This document shows positions 14,201-22,700 of a stretch of DNA of 26,007 bases, one piece after another (position 1 is the stretch's first letter; every line of letters begins with the position of its first letter). This DNA comes from a virus: IMG/VR virus record IMGVR_UViG_3300017751_000189, positions 1 to 26,007 of that record, one strand, 5' to 3'. The notes beneath the pieces are model-generated. The model was not told the DNA's origin. It did no database searches and saw nothing but the letters and a program-made list of their open reading frames with translations. A program made the position numbers and the translations under genes.

Positions 14201-14626
14201 ATGAAAAATATATATTTAAAACCAGACGTTAATGGATTTGTAAATGAGAAATTTCTTACTGTTGCAATTTCAGATGAAGTACGTAAGACAAAGCTCAACA
14301 GCTATATTCCGGCCGGTTCAAACACTCATAAGGTTTATAGTGGTAAACCAGAAGAGTATGCGTTGTACTTTATTTCGTTGATGAAAGAGTCTTCTCAGCT
14401 TAATGCTAACTTTAGTAAGGTTGAGAGATCATATTCCTCAACAGGCAATTTGGAAGAGGTTCAACGCCTAGGCCTGTTTAGTGTGAATCCAGCAACCTGC
14501 CCTGGAATCGATGATGTAAAACTTTTCCTACCTGAAGTTAATATTGTTGAGGGTGTTCGGTTATACGAAGAGTTAATATTGAGAGAAGGTAAGCTTCCTG
14601 AGGTAAACGGTGTAATTTTTATATAA
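14201..14626 (+). CDS. Hypothetical protein between the peptidase and gp25 genes
   Basis: A 141-residue soluble protein that I do not recognise. It has mixed alpha/beta composition, one cysteine (in NPATCPGIDD) and no signal peptide or membrane segment. The C-terminal part, with DDVKLFLPEVNIVEGVRLYE, appears to be a compact helix-strand unit. The gene starts 4 bases after the peptidase gene with AGGG 7 bases before the ATG, and ends 10 bases before gp25. Its stop codon TAA is built into the late-promoter octamer that serves gp25. By position it may be a baseplate or hub component, or an assembly factor for the preceding protein. The tight spacing and its own ribosome site support it as a real gene. 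Confidence 0.75.
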   Translation: MKNIYLKPDVNGFVNEKFLTVAISDEVRKTKLNSYIPAGSNTHKVYSGKPEEYALYFISLMKESSQLNANFSKVERSYSSTGNLEEVQRLGLFSVNPATCPGIDDVKLFLPEVNIVEGVRLYEELILREGKLPEVNGVIFI

Positions 14627-14629
14627 ATA
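14622..14629 (+). promoter_or_regulatory. T4-type late promoter for gp25
   Basis: Exact TATAAATA overlapping the TAA stop of the preceding gene. With T4 geometry the transcript begins at 14635, 2 bases before the gp25 ATG. There is no Shine-Dalgarno sequence between box and start, so gp25 from this promoter would be almost leaderless. Confidence 0.55.
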
Positions 14630-14636
14630 GAATAAT

Positions 14637-15080
14637 ATGGGTTTAAGATCAGATTTTAATGTTAACGAGAAGGTACCGTCAATCGCTTCGGTTAGTGAGT
14701 CTGGTCTTTTTGCTGACATCCCCCTTGATTTTATTCCTCATCCTAACACAAAGGATATTCGTCCTATCACAGATGTTCAGGCAATTCGGCAGGCCGTAAA
14801 GATTCTCGTCTTAAGTAACTTTACTGATCGTCCATTTCATCCTGAACTTGGTGCTAATGTGACACGATATTTATTTGAAAATCCAGATTCATTTACAGCA
14901 GCTGCAATTAGGGATGAGATATTAAGAATCATAAGAAGAAAAGAGCCTCGTGTTAGAAATCCAAAAGTAGAAGTAGAACTTGACGAAGAGTATAACCGCC
15001 TTCTTGTAACATTAATTTTCCAAATTAGAAATACAAACACCAATACCGAGGTATCTTTCTACCTCGATCGAATCCGCTAA
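14637..15080 (+). CDS. 25: Baseplate wedge protein gp25
   Basis: A 147-residue member of the GPW/gp25 family (T4 gp25 has 132 residues). gp25 sits at the core of the wedge and starts sheath assembly by offering a sheath-like handshake strand. Seen here are the DVQAIRQAVKILVLSNFTDR segment followed by PFHPELGANVTRYLFENPD, the IRDEILRIIRRKEPRVRNPK helix with the conserved EPR triad (about residue 103), and the final strands of an open beta-sheet (LLVTLIFQIRN). The N-terminal 20 residues extend beyond the T4 protein. It is followed by gp6 after 6 bases; gp25, gp6 and the next protein form the conserved wedge core of contractile machines. Confidence 0.95.
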   Translation: MGLRSDFNVNEKVPSIASVSESGLFADIPLDFIPHPNTKDIRPITDVQAIRQAVKILVLSNFTDRPFHPELGANVTRYLFENPDSFTAAAIRDEILRIIRRKEPRVRNPKVEVELDEEYNRLLVTLIFQIRNTNTNTEVSFYLDRIR

Positions 15081-15086
15081 AATACC

Positions 15087-16907
15087 ATGGCAATTAAACA
15101 ATTAAATATCGCAGAACTTGATTTCGATAAGATCAAGGAAGAAATCAAATTATACTACAAAAGGACTGATGGACCATTTAAGGATTTTGATTATGATGGT
15201 TCCGGTCTTAATATACTTCTTGACATTCTTGCACATAACACACACTACAATGCTGTATTAGCACACCTTGCAGCGAACGAATCATTCATCTCTTCTGCAC
15301 AGCTTAGAAAGAACGTTGTAGCCCGTGCAAAGACTCTTGGTTATACACCTAAAAGTTCTTCAGCGGCGGGGGTAGTTCTTAAGATGACCGGGCTTAACGC
15401 AGCTATCACATCTCTACCGGAAGGTACAGCATTTACATCTTCTGATACATTAAATAATCAAACATATAACTTTGTTACTTTTGAAAATACTTCGGTTGGG
15501 GAAGGTACAGAATTTACAGTTTTTCAGGGTGCTATTAAAACAAAAGAATATATATTTGATGACAGTATTCCTAACCTTACGTTTGAAATACCAGAAATAA
15601 ATATTGATAAATCAAAACTTGTTGTAACAGTCGGTGATTCTGTTAGTAGCACACAGAAAGAAGTTTATACTCAGTTTTCTGAGCTTCCTGGTTTAGACAG
15701 TACGACAGCCGTATATTTTCTCAGTGAAAATCCAAGTGGAAAATATCAAATCTCCTTTGGTGATGGAATAGTAGGTAAAAAGCCTTTACCGGGCTCTCTT
15801 ATATCAATTAAATATTTAATTACAGACGCTGGCGCTGCAAATGGTTTATCAGTATTTACAACATCAGATTCTTTATTTGATAGTTTTAGTAAACCTTCAA
15901 TAACATCAATTGCTGCTTCTTCGGGAGGAGGTTCACGGGAAAATATTGAAAGTATCAGAGCAAATGCTCCTCTTCAATTTGTGTCGCAAAACCGAGCTGT
16001 TACGGTTGATGATTACAAGGCTATTGTTCGTAGTAACTCAACTGCAGAAACAGTATCAGTTTGGGGAGGAGAGGATAACGAACCACCTGAATATGGTAGA
16101 GTCTTTATCTCAGCAAAACCAGGTGTGGGAAATACTCTTACCGATGATGAAAAAAACCGGCTATTGCCTATCCTAGACTCAAAGGGGATCTTAACGGTCC
16201 GACCTAAGTTTGTTGATCCAGAATTTATCTCTATATATTTTAATATTTTTGCAAATTACAATTCTACACTAACTAATCTTTCTGCAGACGGTATATCTTC
16301 ACTTATTAGATCTGGCCTTACAGAATTTAGCAGCGAATTCCTTGAAAGCTTCGAAGGAATATTTAGATATTCACAATTCTTAAATTATGTTACTAATTTA
16401 GATCCTTCAATCCTAAGCGTATTTGCCAGGATATTTTGTAAGAAAGACTTTATTGCAACCACTTCTAATAATGCTCTCTATACAATAAATTTTGGATTTG
16501 AGCTAGAAAAACCATTAGATCCAACTAAATCGTTAATAACATCCACAGGATATGTATTTAATGGTGTTACATATTTCTTTAAAGATGAAGAATCTTCAAC
16601 AGAAAATATTAGAAACATATACCGCTATTATGTTAATGTAGACAATGTTGAAATTTTAGATAAAAGAGATTGCGGAACAGTTGATTGCTCAACAGGTATT
16701 ATTGAAATTAACGATTTTGATTTAGCATCTCAAACAAATATTTCAATCTTTGCTAGACCAGCATCGAATGATATAGCTCCCAAGAGAAACCAAATTGTTG
16801 AGATTGATTTGCTTAATACGACAATAGAATCAACGGTTGACACGGTTGCCGTCCGCGGTACATCAGGTGCAAGTGAATATGTTACAACACCACGCGAAGA
16901 ATACTAA
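15087..16907 (+). CDS. 6: Baseplate wedge protein gp6
   Basis: A 606-residue homologue of T4 gp6 (660 residues), the dimeric wedge scaffold that forms the continuous inner ring of the baseplate (gpJ-like family). The N-terminus is highly typical: LNIAELDFDKIKEEIKLYYK, then GSGLNILLDILAHNTHYNAV, then FISSAQLRKNVVARAKTLGY. A middle core block is ENIESIRANAPLQFVSQNRA followed by VTVDDYKAIV, the gpJ-like signature. The C-terminal 150 residues are beta-rich. It begins 6 bases after gp25 and ends with TAATG, where the stop TAA shares its last base with the next start, implying translational coupling. Confidence 0.94.
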   Translation: MAIKQLNIAELDFDKIKEEIKLYYKRTDGPFKDFDYDGSGLNILLDILAHNTHYNAVLAHLAANESFISSAQLRKNVVARAKTLGYTPKSSSAAGVVLKMTGLNAAITSLPEGTAFTSSDTLNNQTYNFVTFENTSVGEGTEFTVFQGAIKTKEYIFDDSIPNLTFEIPEINIDKSKLVVTVGDSVSSTQKEVYTQFSELPGLDSTTAVYFLSENPSGKYQISFGDGIVGKKPLPGSLISIKYLITDAGAANGLSVFTTSDSLFDSFSKPSITSIAASSGGGSRENIESIRANAPLQFVSQNRAVTVDDYKAIVRSNSTAETVSVWGGEDNEPPEYGRVFISAKPGVGNTLTDDEKNRLLPILDSKGILTVRPKFVDPEFISIYFNIFANYNSTLTNLSADGISSLIRSGLTEFSSEFLESFEGIFRYSQFLNYVTNLDPSILSVFARIFCKKDFIATTSNNALYTINFGFELEKPLDPTKSLITSTGYVFNGVTYFFKDEESSTENIRNIYRYYVNVDNVEILDKRDCGTVDCSTGIIEINDFDLASQTNISIFARPASNDIAPKRNQIVEIDLLNTTIESTVDTVAVRGTSGASEYVTTPREEY

Positions 16908-18055
16908 TGCATACATCGATTGCCAGTTATAGACCTCAAAACCACGAGAAATCTAAAGTAAGAGAGCTCATCCCACAATTTCTTCGGGATGGAGCATCTA
17001 ATTTGATTTCTTTTATTGAAGAGTACTATGATTACTTGAATCGTGAAGGGTTTGCATCATACGAACTAGCACATGCCATCGGTGAAAATGATATTGATTT
17101 TACTAGTGAAAAATACCTTAATGCTATTCAGGGGGAGATTGCAAAGGTAGTTCCTAACTCATCTGTAATTGATAGAAATACGCTTTACAAAAGAATAGTT
17201 CATTATTACCGTGTTAAAGGAACACCCGAAAGTGTTGAGGTCTTTTTCCAATTAATGTTCGATAGTATAGTTGAGGTCTACTATCCTTCTAATAATTTAT
17301 TTAAACTGTCGGCAGGAACATATGATTCAGCAAGAAGTGCTTATGTTAAACAGTCTGGAAATTTATCGGGTATTGACAAAATTCAAGACTCTCACTTTTG
17401 GCAAGATTTTAGTTATCAATTAAAATCTACTATTTCCACTGAGCGGTGGATAGATTCATATGAACGTTTGGTACATCCGGCCGGGATGAAATTTTTTGTT
17501 TCTGTTCTTATTGAATCTGTGATAAGAAACCGCTGGGAAGATGTAGAAACATATACCAGTGATGTTGATAATACAGAAAGTTGGCTTGAAAACTTAAGAC
17601 CTCCTAAATTGAGAGGTTTCCAATCTACTGAAGGTTATCACACGCCCAGATATCAACCAGGATGGCTCAGTACTACTATTGCAGAATTTATTAATGGTGT
17701 GTTTGAAAATTATTATGGATCTTCAGAACCTAATAACCCTAACAATTCTTCCTTTGATCGAACTGTAATAATTCAAGCTATACTTAACATTATTAATACT
17801 AATTGGTCAAACAGCATTAATGCTAATCAGTACTTTACTAGAGGATTCTGGGATGATCCGGCATGCCTCTCTGAACAGGAAGGTACGGATACAGCTCCGG
17901 AGCTGGCTCACCTCCGGAAGGGAATTTCGTCAGGCCTGACGTTATTTGAGGTACCTCTATCACTTTTAATTAATGAATATCAACAAGAATACGTAACAGG
18001 TCGATTAGAGACTGTTGACGCACCACAACCAGCAGTTGAAATAACAACTGCATAA
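16907..18055 (+). CDS. Baseplate wedge-associated protein in the gp7 position
   Basis: A 382-residue protein between gp6 and the gp8-like gene, where T4 has gene 7 (1032 residues). Blocks typical of marine T4-like baseplate proteins are visible: LIPQFLRDGASNLISFIEEY followed by YDYLNREG (about residues 22-50), YKRIVHYYRVKGTPESVEVF then FQLMFDSIVEVYYP (about 97-130), and ERLVHPAGMKFFV. The 'YxxKGTxxS...LF' helix pair followed by a 'YYP' strand recurs in several such proteins. The last 170 residues are Asn/Ser-rich and less conserved. Homology to gp7 is a positional inference; I am confident only that it is a virion baseplate protein. The start overlaps the gp6 stop by one base. Confidence 0.75.
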   Translation: MHTSIASYRPQNHEKSKVRELIPQFLRDGASNLISFIEEYYDYLNREGFASYELAHAIGENDIDFTSEKYLNAIQGEIAKVVPNSSVIDRNTLYKRIVHYYRVKGTPESVEVFFQLMFDSIVEVYYPSNNLFKLSAGTYDSARSAYVKQSGNLSGIDKIQDSHFWQDFSYQLKSTISTERWIDSYERLVHPAGMKFFVSVLIESVIRNRWEDVETYTSDVDNTESWLENLRPPKLRGFQSTEGYHTPRYQPGWLSTTIAEFINGVFENYYGSSEPNNPNNSSFDRTVIIQAILNIINTNWSNSINANQYFTRGFWDDPACLSEQEGTDTAPELAHLRKGISSGLTLFEVPLSLLINEYQQEYVTGRLETVDAPQPAVEITTA

Positions 18056-18057
18056 AA

Positions 18058-18081
18058 AGTGTATATGAATAAAAATACACT
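18058..18081 (+). other. Hairpin in the gap before the gp8-like gene
   Basis: AGTGTAT at 18058-18064 and ATACACT at 18075-18081 form a perfect 7-bp stem with a 10-base A-rich loop, 2 bases after the preceding stop codon. No T-run follows, so it is a poor terminator. It may stabilise or define the 3' end of the upstream transcript, just before the tandem late promoters. Confidence 0.45.
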
Positions 18082-18083
18082 CG

Positions 18084-18100
18084 TATAAATATTATAAATA
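18084..18100 (+). promoter_or_regulatory. Tandem T4-type late promoters for the gp8-like gene
   Basis: Two exact TATAAATA octamers at 18084-18091 and 18093-18100, separated by a single base, lie in the largest intergenic gap of the rightward operon. Predicted starts are 18097 and 18106, giving leaders of 26 and 17 bases before the ATG at 18123. The leader has no clear Shine-Dalgarno sequence. Confidence 0.75.
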
Positions 18101-18122
18101 ACATTTAAGAAAACAATTAATT

Positions 18123-19787
18123 ATGGCAGCAATTATTACAGATGACTTTCGTAGAAACCAAGCACGTCTTTTAGTCAATGACATTAAAGCATCGGCTGAT
18201 GCCGAGTTTGACTCTACGGCAAATAGTTCTAGCAACTCAAACGAATCAAATTGGCCTTACCGAGGCAATAACCGATATGCGGTAGGTCTTGGTAAATCAG
18301 ACTCATGGCCCGCACAAACCTCTGGTACAGTTACTGAAAATTCGACAAATTTTGTTATTCCTGCTCCTGCCGGAAACAGGCAAGAAGATGAAGATATTAT
18401 TAATAATCTTTTTACTCTTAAAGATGTTAGTGGCGGATCTGTAAAACAGATGATTGCTAAAAACCCTTGGACATCAGGTAGAAAATATAAAGTATATGAT
18501 TCAGCTGATAACGATGCGTTTTATTCAACAAATGATTTATATCCATGCTATGTAACACACGGAAATAGTGTTTGGATAGTTCTTTCAAACACGGCTGTAG
18601 ATAATGGATTTACTGGAGTTATTGGTTCGACCACACCACCTGCGGTAAGCTCGGGTGGTGATTACGGATATTCAGCTCCAGCTCAAGGATACGTTTGGTG
18701 CGAGGTCGCAAAGTTAGATTCAAGTGATGCTCTTATAACAAATCAATTTGTTCCAATTAAAAGAAACGTGGATGTTAGTCCGGCGATTGACGCATCAATG
18801 CAGAAGAAAACCGCAGGACTTCTATCTCACGTTGGTGTTATCTCTGGAGGAAGCGGATATAGTTCTAATACAGCTATTACAGCAACTATAGTTGATCATA
18901 CCGGTGAAGTAAAAACTCCCACTATAACATTTAAACCCATTATTCTAAATGGTGTTATTCAACGTGTTGATATTCGTGATTCTAATAGTAATCCAAATGA
19001 AGCTGGATCTTACGAATTTTGGACAAGTGGTGATGCCTCTGGTCTTGTTGCTAATAACGTAAATGTTGGTGATAGAATTAAATCTATTACTTTTCATATT
19101 ACCGATACCGGTAGTAGTTCTTCTGGTTCTGGTTCTGGTTCTGGTGAAAGCTCCTCAGAAAGTAACTCCGGAAGCGGAGCACGATTAAGTGCTACTATAG
19201 CTCCTTCTACTGGATATGGATATAACGCAATAGACGTATTACCTGCATGGTTTGTTGGTATTAACGTTGACTTTGCAGGAACAGAAACTGACAGCGATGC
19301 ACCAGCACTTAAGTTTAGACAAGTATCTTTGTTGAAAAACTTTATTAGAAATGCTGATTCTGGTGATACCTCCGCAGGGACTCTTGATGCTCTTCAATCT
19401 ATTACTTTACGCAATCCTGCAAGTTCTTTTCCATCATTGACTGAAGGACAGGTTTTGTACCAAAAAACTACTAATGCTAAATTTTATTTTGATTATTACG
19501 ATTCTGTTACTAGTAAACTATACTTTCACCAAAATTCAGATGGAGAAATAAACACAATTAAACCAAAGGCAGCCACTACCAATTCGATTGGAACAAGTGC
19601 TAATGGTAGTCAAGTCTCTGCGGGAGTACTTACAGTTAATCAACCGGAGTACCGATCTAGAATCACAGATACTAGTGCTGCTAATTTTGGTGAATTTAAC
19701 GGAGAAGTTATTTTCCACGAAAACCGAAAGCCTTTCTCCCGCAACTCATCTCAGACTGAAGAGGTAAAACTCATTATACAACTCTAA
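18123..19787 (+). CDS. 8: Baseplate wedge protein, gp8-like
   Basis: A 554-residue protein resembling the marine T4-like version of gp8 (T4 gp8 has 334). gp8 is a dimeric outer wedge protein that changes position on sheath contraction. Family signals are MAAIITDDFRRNQARLLVND, RYAVGLGKSDSWP (the 'YVGIGKSxxW' strand), MIAKNPWTSGRKYKVYDSAD, YPCYVTHGNSVWIVLSN and YVWCEVAKLDSSDALITNQF. A GGSGY module (about residue 236) and a Ser/Gly-rich stretch (about 331-352) lie in the second half and account for part of the extra length. The end SRNSSQTEEVKLIIQL is typical. It is transcribed from two tandem late promoters and starts a new transcription block. Confidence 0.85.
   Translation: MAAIITDDFRRNQARLLVNDIKASADAEFDSTANSSSNSNESNWPYRGNNRYAVGLGKSDSWPAQTSGTVTENSTNFVIPAPAGNRQEDEDIINNLFTLKDVSGGSVKQMIAKNPWTSGRKYKVYDSADNDAFYSTNDLYPCYVTHGNSVWIVLSNTAVDNGFTGVIGSTTPPAVSSGGDYGYSAPAQGYVWCEVAKLDSSDALITNQFVPIKRNVDVSPAIDASMQKKTAGLLSHVGVISGGSGYSSNTAITATIVDHTGEVKTPTITFKPIILNGVIQRVDIRDSNSNPNEAGSYEFWTSGDASGLVANNVNVGDRIKSITFHITDTGSSSSGSGSGSGESSSESNSGSGARLSATIAPSTGYGYNAIDVLPAWFVGINVDFAGTETDSDAPALKFRQVSLLKNFIRNADSGDTSAGTLDALQSITLRNPASSFPSLTEGQVLYQKTTNAKFYFDYYDSVTSKLYFHQNSDGEINTIKPKAATTNSIGTSANGSQVSAGVLTVNQPEYRSRITDTSAANFGEFNGEVIFHENRKPFSRNSSQTEEVKLIIQL
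19122..19145 (+). repeat. Hexanucleotide tandem repeat (TCTGGT)4
   Basis: Four perfect copies of TCTGGT encode SGSGSGSG in a Ser/Gly-rich linker of the gp8-like protein. Gain or loss of one 6-bp unit keeps the frame, so copy number could vary between relatives. Confidence 0.9.
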
Positions 19788-19799
19788 TAAATAAGATTT

Positions 19800-22700
19800 A
19801 TGGCAATAACCACATACTCTGCGGCTCCTTATTCTGATGACTTTAGCCAGGACAAGAATTATCTAAGAATTCTTTTTAGGCCGGGGAGAAGCGTTCAAGT
19901 AAGAGAACTAAATCAGCTTCAATCTAATATTCAAGATCAGATTGATAAATTTGGTCGTCACGTTTTTAAAGACGGTGATCGTGTATTAGACGGATACACT
20001 AATTATGATTCGTCTATTCAGAGTATCGGAATCACGTGGGCAAACAGTTCAACCTCTCTCACTGATGCTCAACTTACCGCGTTAAAGGGGAAAGAAATAA
20101 CGGCAACCAATTCTTCTGGGACTTGGAGAGCAAAGATTCTTAGTGTTGTTAAAGTAACTGATAATACAGTAGGTTACCGCTTGTATATAAAATTAATTGG
20201 TGGTGCAGGGACAATCATCACAAATAACGATTCTATAACTCTAGCAACCGGCGAAGCAAATATTACAATAGGAGGAAATACATATACCGCAGGAAATACA
20301 ATTGCAACTGTTGTTACAGCTGTTGAGTCTCCTGGTTTTCACGGTGGTGTTTTCCAAGATGCCGGCGTATTTTTTATTAAAGGACACTTTGTTCATACTG
20401 ATGCGACAGAAGCATTTTTTGCTAAGAGTGTAAATAGTGGTGTTATTTCTAAGTTAACTGGAAATGCTGTTTTTGATATAACAGAGACAATAGTAGAAAG
20501 TACAACAGATACTTCGCTTAATGATAACTCAAATGGTGAACCTAACGCAAATGCACCTGGTGCAGATCGTTATAAGATTTCGCTTAGTCTTAAGTTTATT
20601 CCTTCTACCAATACAAATGTTTTATCTGGCCAGCAACGTATTCAACTTCTTGATATTAAGGAAGATAGAGTTCTAAACCCTGCTCGTACTGAATATAGTG
20701 AGCTTGGTAAAGCACTTGCAGAAAGAACACAAGAAGAAAGTGGTTCATATGTCATCAATCCATTTAAGAACGAAGTTCGCGAATACTTAAATTCTGCTGG
20801 TAACCGTGGTAGATATACAGCCGCCGAAATTACAAATTCGGGAGGTACACCGCTTTTAGATCTTACCAATAGTACCGCTACGGCCGAAGGTAAGAAAAGA
20901 TTTATTATAGGTGTTGAACCCGGAGTTGCATATGTCCAAGGTTATCGTGTAGAGCTTGAAGATAAGCAGGATGTTGTTTGTGATAAAGGAAGAGAATCTT
21001 CCGATGAAGGAACTGAAGCTAATTATAAGTTGTCAGTTAATCGTGGACAATTTATTGAAGGATCACTTACTCGAAGCGATACTAATGGCACTAAAGAAAT
21101 AGCAATTGCTGATATTAGTGCTTTTGAATTTGCTCCGAATAAACAATACAAACTTTTTTCCTCTTCCACTTCTACTTCTGCTAACAATCAAGTTGGCACT
21201 TGTAGAATTCATGCAATTGAAAATACTAATTTTAACAGTGCTCCAAATCCGGCAGGAGATGAAACACCAGATAAAACAGAAGCTTCTAAAAGACTTTATA
21301 TCTATGATATACAATTGTTGAGTGGTAAAAAACTTAGCCAAGCAAAAGCTCTTATTCTAAATCCTGCTACTGCTACACCCGATGAACATACAGTTTTACA
21401 AAATAGCAGCGGGTTTGAACTTAAAGATACTGCTGAAAACGCTTCTCGTATGGTATACCCTCTTGGAGGCTATGATGTAAAATCTATTAATATTTCAGAT
21501 GCAAAACGTATTGTTCAGAAGCGCTTTTCAACAACGACCCCGTCTGCTCAGTCACCAAACTTGGAAATGGTCTCGGCCGGGGTTATTAAAATTACTGCTG
21601 CTAGTGGTAACGGTTTTATAAGCACAGATCCAGATGATTACGTAGTTGTTCAGGCTAATGCTGGAACTGATAGCGCAGCAGGTGAAACATTTGCAAAGGA
21701 TGTTACGATTGCAACGGTTTCGGGTCTTCAGGTTGCTACAATTAAACTTAGGCGCGCGGATGGAACTGCTCCTTCAAGTAGTGATCTTATTGTTGTGTTT
21801 GCTCCTGTTGAAGAACAAATGCCACTCGGTGTTAAAACACAAGCTACAGAAACATTTACAAATGGCGGGGTAAACCGGACATTAGGCCATGGTGATATTA
21901 TCACTTTAAATAAAGTAGATGCATATAGTATTACGAGTATAAAACACGGGGACCCGGCTGCCAGCCCAAGTACTCAAATTACTTTACCTCTTTCTGATTT
22001 TGAATTATTTAGTGGACAAACTGATACACATTATGGTCTTTCACAAATTGTTTATAAAGGATCATTAAATTTAAGATCTAATAAGCTTGAGATCATATTT
22101 AGTTATTATAATCATACAACAGCAGGAGTATTTGCGGCAAACTCATATAAAACCGCTGGAGGAGCATTAGTTGATTTGGAAGATATTCCACAATATGAAG
22201 ATCTTAAATTATCAAATTGTTTAGACTTTAGGCAATCAATTCAACTTGCTGGTGAAGAAACAAATACTAAACCGAATTCAGTTGCTAATGTTGCATTTAC
22301 TTACTATAAAGCAAGGAAGGATATTATAGCTTTATCTCAACTAGGAGAACTTAAATATGTAAAAGGTAATGCATCTGAAAGTCCGGTATTTCCACAAATA
22401 CCTTCGGACTCTTTAATACTTTACAGAATTAATAAGCCAGGATATTTATATTCCCTTAATGATTTGGTTATTGAAGTAGCCAATAATCGTAGATATACAA
22501 TGCGTGATATCGGTGATCTTGAACAGCGTATTCACAATCTTGAATATTATACAGCATTATCACAATTAGAATCTGAAGCTACTGAAACACAAATTAACGA
22601 TGGTGACGGTTTTCCAAGATTTAAAGGCGGTATTATTACTGATGCATTTAGAGGACACGGCGTTGGAGATACTAATAGTCCTGGTTATCGCGCTGCAATT

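Noticed and set aside
22443-22450. Exact TATAAATA on the minus strand inside the 1928-residue gene.
   Set aside because: It would fire antisense in the middle of a long gene with no minus-strand gene nearby. A few octamers are expected by chance in AT-rich DNA of this length.
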